From Sphingopyxis sp. (GTDB taxonomy: Bacteria; Pseudomonadota; Alphaproteobacteria; Sphingomonadales; Sphingomonadaceae), in NCBI RefSeq assembly GCF_019459305.1, contig NZ_JAIBES010000100.1, positions 1 to 39,411 of the forward strand: a DNA stretch of 39,411 nucleotides, given 5' to 3'. Position 1 is the stretch's first letter. Every line of letters begins with the position of its first letter. Shown here piece by piece: positions 15,131 through 25,340 of this stretch. The notes under the pieces are model-generated. The model searched no databases. It had not been told where the DNA came from and saw nothing but the letters and a program-made list of their open reading frames with translations. A program made the position numbers and the translations under genes.

Positions 15131-18100
15131 ATGGAATTGAAGCGGAGTGATCAGGTGGGCGAGATCGCCACCATGGCAAGGGCCATTCCGCCGGGTGCAA
15201 CAACCATCGTGCCCGTCAATGGCATCGTCCAATTGCCGCCCGGAACGCGGCTCGACGCGATCAAGCTTTCCGGCAACGACCTGCTCGTTACCCTGCCCGA
15301 CGGGCAGGTGCTGGTCATTGTCGATGGTGCGCTGCGTATCCCGCAGATCAAAATCGGCCCGATCAACATTCCGCCGCCGACAGTCGCCGCGCTCATCGCC
15401 GGGCAGGAGCCCGAGCCAGCCGCTGGTCGGCCGCAAAGCTCGGGAGGCAATTTTGCGCAGACGCCCGGCGACATCGGCGACCCCTTTGGCCTTGGCGATC
15501 TACTGCCGCCGACCGAATTCGGCTTTGTGCGGACCCTGGATGTCGAGGTCATTCCCGATGCCCTCGATGACAAACCGAGCGTCCTGATCACAACCCCCGA
15601 CCAGATGGTTGGGGTGACCGCCGCGACTGCGATCGTATCAGAGGCAGCGCTCGCCGCGCGCGGCGCCGAACCCGCGGGGACCGACCCCGCCTCGCCGCGC
15701 GGATCGACGAGCGGCACTATCCAGATCGCGGCGCTCGACCAGCCCGTTGTCGTTGCGGTCAATGGCACCGCCGTTACCGCCGTAGGCCAGGTCATTGCGA
15801 CGCCGCTTGGCGAGATCGTGATCACCAGCATCGCCCCGGACCTTATCGATTACGTCTACACGCTGACCGACAACAGCACCGATCCCGCCGCGACCGATAT
15901 CGTCACAATCACCGTGACCGATAGCGACGGCGATGTCGGCACCGCCACCCTGACGCTGACAATCGAAGACGACGCGCCGATCGCGCGCGCCGATGTCGAC
16001 GATACCGAACCCGACAGCCGCTTGCCGCAGGCGGGCAATGTCATCACTGGCGACGGGACCGTCAGCGGCGCCGATGGCGCCGACTCGCCCGGCGCGGACG
16101 GCGCGGTCATCACCGGCATTCGCGGCGAGTCAGCGAGCGACTTCAGCCCGACCGGCACCGCGGTCCAGGGAGAATATGGCCGCCTGGTGATTGCCCCCGA
16201 CGGCACTTACGCCTATATCCGGTCAGCCGGGACGCCGGGCGGCGTCAGCGATGTTTTTACCTATCAGCTGACCGACGGCGACGGCGATGTATCGACCGCG
16301 ACGTTGACGATCCGCATCAGCGACAGCACGCCCAGCCTGCTCTTGCCCGCGGCGGGCGACGACGGCACCTTTGTCCACGAAGCCGGCCTGCCCGAACGCG
16401 ACGGCGAGAGCCCTGGCTCGCGCGACGGCGATGATTCCAACTTCACCTTTGGCGTCATCCAATTTGCTGCGGGCGATGGACCTGCCGCCCTGACAATCAA
16501 CGGTGTTGCGCTCACCGAAGAAGGCCAGGCGATCGAACTTGCCACCGGCACCTTCTATGTCGTCGCTATCAATCCTGATTCGATCGAATATTTCTTCTGG
16601 CTCACCGACAACACGTCCGGCGACAATATGTCGCAGTTGATCACGGTCGGCATCACCGACCTCGATGGTGACACGGTATCGGCCAGTTTCGAGATCGACA
16701 TTATCGACGATGTCCCGGAAGCCGTCGCCGATTTCGACGGCATTCCGGCAGGCACTTTCGGTCCCGCCACCGGCAACGTCATCACCGATGGCGAAAATGA
16801 CGGCGGGCTCGATTTTCTCGGTGCCGACGGCGCAAGCGTGTCGTCGATATCGGGCGCGGGCGATCCCGTCGCGGCCGGAACGCCAGTCGCAGGACTCTAC
16901 GGTATCCTGACGCTGAACAGCAACGGCAGCTACAGTTATGTCCGCAATCCCGGCACCCCCGGCGGGGTGTTCGACACCTTCACCTATCAATTGACCGACG
17001 GCGATGGCGACACCGCGACCGCGACACTGCAGATTGCGATCGGCAACAGCGGCGTCACGCTCCAATTGCCCAACGGCGACGACAACGGCCAGTTTGTGTC
17101 CGAGGCGGGGCTCCCTGCCGGATCGGCGCCCGGTAGTGGCTCTGCCACAACCGAGGGCTTGATCACCTTCGCCGCAACCGATGGCGTGGACGCGGTCCGC
17201 ATCAATGGCGAAGCGGTCACGGCGGTCGGCCAGACGATTGCAGGCGATTTCGGCACACTGACCGTTACCAGCATCACGGCGACATCGATTGGCTACAGTT
17301 ACACGCTTATCGACGCCACGAACGGCGACGATGTTACCGACAATTTTGGCGTCGTCGTGACCGATCTCGGCGGCGACACCGCCAGCGGTTCGCTCAGCAT
17401 CGTCGTCGAAGACGATGTCCCGACCGCGAATGATGATCTCGAATGGCTTCAGGCGGGCAGCACGGCGACCGCAGATGGCAATGTCCTGACCGGGGTGGGC
17501 GGCAACGACGCTAACGCTGCCGATGGCGAGACCGACGTCGCGGGCGCCGATGGTGCCAGCGTGACCGCCATCGCGTTCGGCGGCGACAGCGGCGAAATCA
17601 ACGGGCTGACTTTTGGCGCATATGGCACGCTGGCGATCGCCCCCGACGGCAGCTATGTTTACACGCTCGATCCCGAAAATCCTGATGTCCTGGGCCTCGA
17701 CAGCGACGACGAACTCACCGAGACCTTTGACTATGTCATTACCGACAGCGACGGCGACGAGGCGGCGGCAACACTGACTGTTGTGATCCGCGGCCGCGAC
17801 GACATCGTCACGATCAACGGCCTCAACCCCGACGGCGCAGAAACGACCGTTGCCGAGGCGAATCTCGCCGACGGCTCCAACCCCAACAGCGATGCACTGA
17901 TCCAGACCGGCGAATTCAGCTTTGACGCCATCGACGGCATCGCCGCTATCACCATTGCGGGGGAAACCCTGTTCGACGGCGCGATTGTTGCCGGGCTCGT
18001 GATCACCACTGATATCGGAGTTCTCACGATCACCGATTTCGCGCCAGTATTTGACGCGGCGGGCGACATCGTCGGCGGCACGATCAGCTACAGCTACGAG

Positions 18101-21100
18101 CTCAGCGATAACAGCGTCCTGCATGCCGGGCCGACCGATGCCGCACTGACCGAGAGCTTTGCCATCGAGATTACCGACAGCGACGGTTCGGTGGCAACGG
18201 CGAGCCTCGACGTGCTGATTGTCGACGATGTTCCTGTCGCCCAATCCGAGCCTTCAATCACCGTGGCTGAAGATGCCGCCCCCATTTCGGGCAATCTGCT
18301 GGCGAACGACACGCTCGGCGCTGACGGCGCGGCGGTCACCTCGGTGACCGTCGGCAGCACCGTCATCGCGATCGCCGCCACCGGTACCACCACCTACGCC
18401 AACGCCAATGGCACCTACAGCTTCCAGGCCAATGGTGCCTGGAGCTTTGATCCGGTCGCGCAGATCAGCGTGTTCCCGATCCACGCCAATTTCACCTACA
18501 CGATCACCGATGGCGACGGTGACCAATCGTCGGCGGTGCAGTTGATTCGCCTCGCCGACGGGACATTGCCGACTGCCAGCGACCCGATCCAGCTGACCGT
18601 CGATGATCAGCATCTGGAAAGCGGATCGACCCCTTCGCCAATGCAGCCGGTTTCGAGCACCGGCAACATCGTCTTTACCCCAGGCTCCGACGCAATCGCG
18701 TCGATCAGCTTTGGTGACATCTCGACGCTCGACGGCGGGCTCAGCTGGACGCTGGAAACCGACAATCAGATCATCGGCTGGGACGCCAACGACAACCCGG
18801 TCGTCGTGATCGACCTCAGCCTGTCGGGCAATGTCGCAGCGGTCACCGTCACGCTGCAGCATAATTATGGACTGCACCCCGATGCCACGATCGACGATCT
18901 CGCCGAACTTGGTTTTATCGAGGTCGTCGCGACCGACGCCGACGGCGACCAGATCGCGGGGGCGGTCAATATTGCGGTCTCCGACGACGTGCCGTCGATT
19001 ACCGCCCTGTCGCCGCCTGCAGGGCTGTTGACGGTCGATGAGACCAATCTGGCGCAGGACGCGACGGCCAATTTCGCCAGCCTGTTCAATATCCTGATCG
19101 GTGCCGATCAGGATGGCAGCACGGTCAGCTATGCATTTGAAGTCACGACGGCCTCGGGGTTGGTCGATGTTGCCACGGGTTCAAAGATCGTCCTGCAGGC
19201 GGCAGGCAATATTGTCGAAGGACGGCTGCAAGACTCGCCCTCGACGGTCGCCTTCCGTCTGACCGTCGCCAATGATGGACAGGCGACACTCGACCAAATC
19301 CGCGCCGTTCGCCATCCCGACGCCAGCAACCCCGACGACCCGGTGACGCTGTCGCCGTTTCTCATCCGGATGATCGCGACAGTTACCGACAGCGACGGCG
19401 ACCAGGCGTCAGCGCTCGTTGCGATCGGCAGCATGCTGGTGTTCAAGGATGATGGCCCGTCAATCGACGCGGCCAACGTCGATACCAACGCGATCACCCT
19501 GACGACGCAGGACGGCGACACGCGCGGCAGTGCCTTCGATGTCGCGACCGCCGATCTGTCATCGGCCTTTTCAACTTCGCTGGTTCAATTCGGCGCCGAC
19601 GGTCCCGCAGGAGCCGGCGCGGTGGCCTGGACCTATTCCCTTATGCTGGGCTCGGCGGCCGCGACCTCCGCCCTGACCAGCAACGGCGTGCCGGTCACGC
19701 TGGCCCTTGTCTCCGGCGAGATCGTCGGCAGCGCGGCCGGCACGCCCATTTTTTCCATCGCCGTCGACGCCGCGACCGGGGTTGTTACGCTCACCCAATT
19801 TGCCGAAATCGATCATCCGCTGCCAGGTTCGCCCAGCAACTATGCGGCGCAGCTAGTCGAGCTGGCCCCCAATCTCGTCGAGCTGCGCGGTACCGCGACG
19901 ATCGTCGATCGCGACGGCGACAGCATCTCGGATACCGTCGCCGTCGATCTGGGCGGTAACATCCGTTTCGCCGATGATGGCCCGTCGATCACCGCTGGCG
20001 GCACCGCGTCCACGCTGACGGTTGACGAAAGCGACTTCGCCAGCAATGCAACGGTCAATCTGTCCGGGCTGTTCACCGCAACGACCGATTTCGGCGCCGA
20101 CGGCCCGGCCACCATTGCTTATGAACTGGGCGTCTCCGCCGGGGCGAGCGGCCTGATCGACGCACTGACGGGTGAAGCGGTAATCCTGTCGATTGAGGGC
20201 GGCGTCGTGTTCGGGCGGACCTCGGCCCACGAAGTGTTCCGCATTTCGGTGGCGCCGGGCGGCCTCGTCACCTTCGATCAGTCGCGCGCGGTCCTTCATA
20301 CGCCCGACAGCGGCCTCGACCAGACGCTCTTCCTTTCGGGCAGCAACCTGATCACGCTAACCGCCATCGCAACCGACGGCGACGGCGACACCGCGCAGGC
20401 AACCGCCGACATCACGGGCCATTTCGCGATCCGCGACGACGCGCCGGAGGCGGTGAATGACGACGACAATGTGGCGCGCGACGGGCAGAATTTCGCCGAC
20501 GGCAACGTGCTCACCGGGATCGGCGGCAGCGATGACAATGGCGTGGATGGATCGCCAGATAATGGCGGCGCCGACGGCGGGCTGCTGGTCATTGGCATGG
20601 CTTTCGGCGCAACCACGGGAGCGGCAGGATCCGCGCTCACCGGTGATCATGGCTCAATCACCATCGCCGCCGACGGCAGCTATCGTTATGATCTCGATCC
20701 CGATGACCCGGCGGTGGTCGCACTCAATGCCAACGAAACGCTGACCGACACCTTCCAATATACCGTTCGCGACGCCGACGGCGACACGTCGGTCGCGACA
20801 ATCACCATCTCGATCACCGGGGCCAATGATTTCCCGATCGCGCGCGCCGATACCAATTGGGTGATCGAAGGACCCAGTGGTTCGGATCCGAGCGCCACCG
20901 GCAACGTCCTGCAGGACATCGCGCATCCAGGCGCACCCTCCGGCAGTTTTGCCGACATCGCCGATAACGACCCCGACCTCGAAGCGATCACGGTGACGTC
21001 GGCTGGCACCTATGTCGGGCTCTACGGCACGCTCGTGATCGCAGCAGACGGCGGCTACACCTACACGCTCGACGAGGACAAGCCGGTCGTCAATGCGCTC

Positions 21101-23842
21101 GACAGCGGAGAGACACTGATCGAGGGCTTTGCCTATACGGTCAGCGACGGATCGCTGTCAGTCAGCTCGATGCTAACCATCACCGTGTTCGGGACCAACG
21201 ACGCGCCAACGATCGGCACCGCGATCGCGCGCGTGTCGGAGGAAGGCCTGCCGAACGGCCTTCCCGATGCGGCGCCGAGCGCAACGCTCGATACCACCAA
21301 TAGTGCAACCTTCAGCGGAACGCTCGCGATTGGCGACGCCGACGTCGGCGAGACCTTGATTGCGACGCTGGGCGATCCGGGTGCGGTGCTGACGGCCGCG
21401 GGCGTGCCCGTCGCCTGGAGCGGCGCCGGCACCGGCACGCTGATCGGCTCGGTCGGCAGCTCGGAAGTCATCCGCGTCACGCTCGCATCGACCGGCGCCT
21501 ACACGGTAACGCTGTCGCGCGCCGTCGATCAGCCGACCGTCGCACTCGAGGACCTCAAGGATTTCTTCGTGCCCGTTTCGGTGTCCGACGGCACCACGAC
21601 GACAACCAACGCATCGGCGATCCAGGTCGTGATCGAAGATGATGCGCCGACCGCAACCGGCGAGACGGGGGCAACATCGCAGCCGGCGCAGGATGTGAAC
21701 ACGCTCTTCATCCTCGATTTCAGCGACAGCATCGACGATGGCGAACTCGACACGATGCTCGAGGCCGTGCAGGGCGCGCTGGCGCAGCTCGACAGCGCAG
21801 CATCGGGCGCCTTGACGATCAAATTTGTGATCTTCTCGTCCGGTTCATTCGCTTCCGAATCCTTTTCGACCGCAGCAGACGCGAACGCTTATCTCGATAC
21901 GCTCAATCCGCTCGCGGGCGGCGAGCGGCCGTCGGAAGACGATATCGGGCTCAATACCAATTACTCCGGCGCGATCCAGACGGCGCTCGCCAATTTCACC
22001 ACGATCCCGGGAGCCAGCAATCAGGTGTTTTTCCTGAGCGACGGCAACCCGAACCAGCAAACCCAGTTCGGCGGCATTCCGCCGATGGTCATTAATTCGC
22101 TGACCTCGGCCACCGCCACCGCTTGGAACAATTTCGTCGACAACCACAATGTCAACGTCACCGCAATCGGCATCGACAATAACCCGCTGCAACCGCTCAA
22201 TATCCAGCGGTTGCGCGACGTCGACCTCAACAACGCACCGAACAACGAACCGATACTGGTCGACGATTTCGAGGATCTGGTCGCGACCTTGCTGTCCGTC
22301 ATCGTTCCGTCGGCTGTATCGGGCGATCTCGACGCCAATGACTTTTTCGGTGCCGACGGCGGGCGCCTGCAGTCGATCACCATCGGTACGGCGACCTATA
22401 GTTGGGATGGCGGATCGAGCATCGCCGTGTCGAGCGGCGGCAGCATCGCCGGGACCACGCTAAACGCGATCACGACCCCGATGGGCGGCACACTGACGCT
22501 GGATTTCGCGACCGGCCAGTATAGTTACCAGCCGCCCAGCCCGATCACGGTGACCGCGACCGAGGTGTTCAACTATGTCGTGACTGACCGCGACGGCGAC
22601 ACCGCGAGCGCGAACTTGTCGGTCACCATCACCGCGCTCGCGCCGCCGATCGCAGTTGATCTGGATGGCGACGGCGTCGAGTTCGTATCGAACGCCGCGG
22701 GCGTGCACTTCGATTACAATAGCGACGGCGTTGCGGAAAGTACGGCTTGGGTCGGTGCCGACGATGGCCTGTTGGCGATCGACAAAAATGGCGATGGCAA
22801 GGTCAACAACGGCGCCGAACTGGTGTTTGGCGGCGCGGGCATGTCCGATTTGCAGGGGCTCGCCGCCACCTATGACGGCAATGGCGACGGCAAGCTCGAC
22901 GCCGCCGATGCCGAATTTGCGAAATTCGGGATCTGGCAGGATGCCAACAGCAATGGCGTGACCGACGCGGGCGAATTCCGCTCGCTGATCAGCCAGGGCA
23001 TCATCAGCATCGCGCTAACCTCTGACGGGCACGCCTACACCGCCGCCGATGGTCAGGTGCAGGTGAAGGGAGAAGCATTCTACACCCGCACCGACGGCAG
23101 CACCGGCAAGCTCGCCGACGCGGCCTTTGCCACCAATTTCGCCGACCAGCAGCGTATCGCCGCGACCAGCGGAACCGCGGGACTGTCCACCGCGATGCTC
23201 GTCGCCGGACTCGCCGCAGCCACGCCGCTGGCGGCGCGCCCGCCCGCAGCGCCTGATGGTGACGCGACGGTTTCGGCACAGCAGCCCGGAATATCAAGCG
23301 AAGCTGCGGAATATTCGGCGCCGCTTCCCGCCGCCAAGGCCGACGGGCTCGTCCACGAATATTTCTCCGGCCCGGCGACGGCCAAGATCGAAGCCGATCC
23401 GACCCAGCGCCAGATGGACGAGGACGAACGCCGCGAGGCGCACAGCGACGAGTTCGACAGCGCAGCACCCGATCAAAGCTATGCCCAGCTGCTCGCGGGA
23501 ACCGAGGTCGATCTGCCGCGCGAACCCGCGACAACCACCGCATCGGGCGATCAGATGCAGATGGTCTTACCACCGCAGGCGGTGCCCGACCTCGCTGACG
23601 CACCGCTCGAAACGATTGTAGCGGCCGCGCTGGAAGGACCGCAGGTCGAACTCGACGCGCTGCTCGGCCCCGCGGCACCCGAGGAACACGGGCTCGCGCG
23701 CATCATGCTCGGCGACGGCGGTTCTATCGGCTTGCTCGGCGACGGTGGTTCGGGCGCATCAGCTCATTCGTTCATCGCCGATCTCGCGCAGCAGCATGTC
23801 GTGGTGCAGCTCGAACAAATGGCCTCGGCGGGTCACGCATAG
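15131..23842 (+). CDS. Giant LapA-like type I secreted adhesin with vWA domain
   Basis: 2903 residues, no Sec signal. Residues 1-95 form a beta-rich N-terminal domain like the retention module of LapA-type adhesins, then PAAG (96-99) and PQSSGGNF. From about 170 to 2170 I count some 15 Ig/cadherin-like modules of 100-175 residues. Their boundaries end in DDxP-type motifs (near 279, 523, 760, 1030, 1283, 1439, 1613, 1768 and 2169). They resemble T1SS-143, VCBS and DUF5801 repeats. A vWA domain (about 2189-2393) has an intact MIDAS: DFSDS (D2196, S2198, S2200), the T of GLNTNYSG and D of FLSDG. Another cadherin-like module follows, then an EF-hand-like calcium domain (about 2504-2670, VDLDGDGVEF, DKNGDGKVNNG, DGNGDGKLDAAD). 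The C-terminal 230 residues lack GGxGxDxxx repeats, unusual for this class; the secretion signal must lie there. Role: adhesion/biofilm, inferred. Exporter genes follow directly. Confidence 0.93.
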   Translation: MELKRSDQVGEIATMARAIPPGATTIVPVNGIVQLPPGTRLDAIKLSGNDLLVTLPDGQVLVIVDGALRIPQIKIGPINIPPPTVAALIAGQEPEPAAGRPQSSGGNFAQTPGDIGDPFGLGDLLPPTEFGFVRTLDVEVIPDALDDKPSVLITTPDQMVGVTAATAIVSEAALAARGAEPAGTDPASPRGSTSGTIQIAALDQPVVVAVNGTAVTAVGQVIATPLGEIVITSIAPDLIDYVYTLTDNSTDPAATDIVTITVTDSDGDVGTATLTLTIEDDAPIARADVDDTEPDSRLPQAGNVITGDGTVSGADGADSPGADGAVITGIRGESASDFSPTGTAVQGEYGRLVIAPDGTYAYIRSAGTPGGVSDVFTYQLTDGDGDVSTATLTIRISDSTPSLLLPAAGDDGTFVHEAGLPERDGESPGSRDGDDSNFTFGVIQFAAGDGPAALTINGVALTEEGQAIELATGTFYVVAINPDSIEYFFWLTDNTSGDNMSQLITVGITDLDGDTVSASFEIDIIDDVPEAVADFDGIPAGTFGPATGNVITDGENDGGLDFLGADGASVSSISGAGDPVAAGTPVAGLYGILTLNSNGSYSYVRNPGTPGGVFDTFTYQLTDGDGDTATATLQIAIGNSGVTLQLPNGDDNGQFVSEAGLPAGSAPGSGSATTEGLITFAATDGVDAVRINGEAVTAVGQTIAGDFGTLTVTSITATSIGYSYTLIDATNGDDVTDNFGVVVTDLGGDTASGSLSIVVEDDVPTANDDLEWLQAGSTATADGNVLTGVGGNDANAADGETDVAGADGASVTAIAFGGDSGEINGLTFGAYGTLAIAPDGSYVYTLDPENPDVLGLDSDDELTETFDYVITDSDGDEAAATLTVVIRGRDDIVTINGLNPDGAETTVAEANLADGSNPNSDALIQTGEFSFDAIDGIAAITIAGETLFDGAIVAGLVITTDIGVLTITDFAPVFDAAGDIVGGTISYSYELSDNSVLHAGPTDAALTESFAIEITDSDGSVATASLDVLIVDDVPVAQSEPSITVAEDAAPISGNLLANDTLGADGAAVTSVTVGSTVIAIAATGTTTYANANGTYSFQANGAWSFDPVAQISVFPIHANFTYTITDGDGDQSSAVQLIRLADGTLPTASDPIQLTVDDQHLESGSTPSPMQPVSSTGNIVFTPGSDAIASISFGDISTLDGGLSWTLETDNQIIGWDANDNPVVVIDLSLSGNVAAVTVTLQHNYGLHPDATIDDLAELGFIEVVATDADGDQIAGAVNIAVSDDVPSITALSPPAGLLTVDETNLAQDATANFASLFNILIGADQDGSTVSYAFEVTTASGLVDVATGSKIVLQAAGNIVEGRLQDSPSTVAFRLTVANDGQATLDQIRAVRHPDASNPDDPVTLSPFLIRMIATVTDSDGDQASALVAIGSMLVFKDDGPSIDAANVDTNAITLTTQDGDTRGSAFDVATADLSSAFSTSLVQFGADGPAGAGAVAWTYSLMLGSAAATSALTSNGVPVTLALVSGEIVGSAAGTPIFSIAVDAATGVVTLTQFAEIDHPLPGSPSNYAAQLVELAPNLVELRGTATIVDRDGDSISDTVAVDLGGNIRFADDGPSITAGGTASTLTVDESDFASNATVNLSGLFTATTDFGADGPATIAYELGVSAGASGLIDALTGEAVILSIEGGVVFGRTSAHEVFRISVAPGGLVTFDQSRAVLHTPDSGLDQTLFLSGSNLITLTAIATDGDGDTAQATADITGHFAIRDDAPEAVNDDDNVARDGQNFADGNVLTGIGGSDDNGVDGSPDNGGADGGLLVIGMAFGATTGAAGSALTGDHGSITIAADGSYRYDLDPDDPAVVALNANETLTDTFQYTVRDADGDTSVATITISITGANDFPIARADTNWVIEGPSGSDPSATGNVLQDIAHPGAPSGSFADIADNDPDLEAITVTSAGTYVGLYGTLVIAADGGYTYTLDEDKPVVNALDSGETLIEGFAYTVSDGSLSVSSMLTITVFGTNDAPTIGTAIARVSEEGLPNGLPDAAPSATLDTTNSATFSGTLAIGDADVGETLIATLGDPGAVLTAAGVPVAWSGAGTGTLIGSVGSSEVIRVTLASTGAYTVTLSRAVDQPTVALEDLKDFFVPVSVSDGTTTTTNASAIQVVIEDDAPTATGETGATSQPAQDVNTLFILDFSDSIDDGELDTMLEAVQGALAQLDSAASGALTIKFVIFSSGSFASESFSTAADANAYLDTLNPLAGGERPSEDDIGLNTNYSGAIQTALANFTTIPGASNQVFFLSDGNPNQQTQFGGIPPMVINSLTSATATAWNNFVDNHNVNVTAIGIDNNPLQPLNIQRLRDVDLNNAPNNEPILVDDFEDLVATLLSVIVPSAVSGDLDANDFFGADGGRLQSITIGTATYSWDGGSSIAVSSGGSIAGTTLNAITTPMGGTLTLDFATGQYSYQPPSPITVTATEVFNYVVTDRDGDTASANLSVTITALAPPIAVDLDGDGVEFVSNAAGVHFDYNSDGVAESTAWVGADDGLLAIDKNGDGKVNNGAELVFGGAGMSDLQGLAATYDGNGDGKLDAADAEFAKFGIWQDANSNGVTDAGEFRSLISQGIISIALTSDGHAYTAADGQVQVKGEAFYTRTDGSTGKLADAAFATNFADQQRIAATSGTAGLSTAMLVAGLAAATPLAARPPAAPDGDATVSAQQPGISSEAAEYSAPLPAAKADGLVHEYFSGPATAKIEADPTQRQMDEDERREAHSDEFDSAAPDQSYAQLLAGTEVDLPREPATTTASGDQMQMVLPPQAVPDLADAPLETIVAAALEGPQVELDALLGPAAPEEHGLARIMLGDGGSIGLLGDGGSGASAHSFIADLAQQHVVVQLEQMASAGHA
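15416..15427 (+). other. Candidate LapG-type cleavage site PAAG in the adhesin
   Basis: Codons 96-99 read Pro-Ala-Ala-Gly, directly after the N-terminal retention-like domain. LapG-family proteases cut between the two alanines of xAAG sites about 70-150 residues from the N-terminus of LapA-type adhesins. Position and residues fit; cleavage itself is inference. A LapG-family protease gene lies at 31205-32380. Confidence 0.6.
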
Positions 23843-23942
23843 GCCGACCGGCAGCGATGCCGGACATTACGAAACACCGGCGCAGGGGAAGGTCACGCAG
23901 AAGGATTTTCCACCGCGACCGGAAAAATGCAGGGGACATAAG

Positions 23943-25340
23943 ATGCCGAAAATTCGTACCGCAGTCTTGTTGCTTACGGCGATTGCACTTGGTGTAACAC
24001 ACGAAGCCGGCTGGACACAGCGGATCGAGCTGAAGACCGCGGTCGAAACGGCGGTTCAGACCAACCCCGAAATCAACCAAGCGGTCGAGAACAAGACCGC
24101 GATCGAATTCGAACGTGAACAGGCGCAGCGCCTGTTCGCGCCGCGCGTCTCGGTCGAGGGCTCGATCGGCATTCGCCGCCTCGAAAACGGCACGCGCCGG
24201 GCGTTGGGCATCGCCGACAACAAGCTGTACCCGATGGAGGGTAGCCTCAGCGTGGAGCAGACTTTGTTTGACGGCGGGGTTCGCCGCAACGAGGTCAGGC
24301 GCCAGGCAGCGCGCACCGACGGCGCTGCGTTTCGAGTCGAGGAACGCTCGCAGTTTATCGCGCTCCAGGTCACACGCCAGTATCTCGACTATCTGTTGCA
24401 GCAACGGATCGTCGCAGCATCCGAGGACAATATCGATTTCCACAGCAAGCTGGTGACCGACCTTCGCGAAGGCGTAGCCAAAGGGTCGCTGAGCATCGCC
24501 GATCAGCAGCAAGCCGAGGAACGCCAGCAGGCGGCCCGCGCGCGGGTGACCGAGGCCAACCTCGACCTCGTCAACACGTCTGCGTCATTTCGTACCCTGA
24601 CCGGGCTCGACCTGGTCGACGGCGCCACGCTACCTCCTACGCTCGCGGACAATATCCCGGCGACGCTGGAGGACGCGCTGGCGCGCGTGCGCGAACGCAA
24701 CCCGCGGGTGCGCGAAGCACAGGCCGATCTCGACGCCGCCCATTCGCTGGTCCGCAAATCAAAGGCCGAAATGTCGCCAACGCTCGCGCTCGAAGGCAAC
24801 GCGCGGATCGGCGACGACATCGACGGCTTCCGCGGCGAAACCAACGACCTGCACGCAGGATTGGTGCTGCGTTGGGACATTTTCAACGGCGGCATCAAAG
24901 GCTCGAAGGTGCAGGAAATGTACCGGCGCGAAAAGGAAGCGCGCTTCCGGATGGACCAGATGGTCCGCGAGGCCGAAGAGGATGTCCGCGTCGCATGGAA
25001 CACGTGGGACGCGCAAGGCAAGCTGGTCAAGGAGCTCGAAGAACAGAGCCGCGTTTCGGACGAATTGCTCCGCTCGTACCGCGCCCAGTTCAATGTCGGC
25101 CGCCGCTCGCTGCTCGACGTCCTCGACGCGCAGAATACCCGCTACAATGTGCAGGTCCGCACCGAGACCGCGAAATTCGCGCAATTTTATTCGGAGTTCA
25201 AACTGCTTGCAGCGCTCAACGACCTGCTTGCGGCGATGGACGTCCAGCCGCCCGCTGCGGCCGCAGCAACGGCGCGCGAACGCTTCAAGGTCAAACCGAC
25301 CCCTGAAATGGATCCTGAAGCGATGCGAGATCCCACATGA
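23943..25340 (+). CDS. TolC-family outer membrane channel of T1SS module 2
   Basis: 465 residues starting at ATG 23943, preceded by AGGGGA with a 6-base spacer; the frame is open upstream into the adhesin gene but without support. A signal peptide covers about residues 1-26 (AVLLLTAIALGVTHEAGWTQ). The body shows the duplicated TolC pattern, with QTLFDGGVRRNEV in the first half, WDIFNGGIKGSKV in the second, and SLLDVLDAQNTRYN before the end. It should be the outer-membrane channel for the adhesin (LapE role), in which a LapA-like adhesin would be retained. It starts 100 bases after the adhesin stop, and its stop overlaps the start of the next gene (ATGA). Confidence 0.94.
   Translation: MPKIRTAVLLLTAIALGVTHEAGWTQRIELKTAVETAVQTNPEINQAVENKTAIEFEREQAQRLFAPRVSVEGSIGIRRLENGTRRALGIADNKLYPMEGSLSVEQTLFDGGVRRNEVRRQAARTDGAAFRVEERSQFIALQVTRQYLDYLLQQRIVAASEDNIDFHSKLVTDLREGVAKGSLSIADQQQAEERQQAARARVTEANLDLVNTSASFRTLTGLDLVDGATLPPTLADNIPATLEDALARVRERNPRVREAQADLDAAHSLVRKSKAEMSPTLALEGNARIGDDIDGFRGETNDLHAGLVLRWDIFNGGIKGSKVQEMYRREKEARFRMDQMVREAEEDVRVAWNTWDAQGKLVKELEEQSRVSDELLRSYRAQFNVGRRSLLDVLDAQNTRYNVQVRTETAKFAQFYSEFKLLAALNDLLAAMDVQPPAAAAATARERFKVKPTPEMDPEAMRDPT

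Noticed and set aside
16223..18244. 673-codon minus-strand frame inside the adhesin gene
   Set aside because: Antisense to the adhesin, without ribosome site or domain. Explained by GC-rich codon use and repeated modules.
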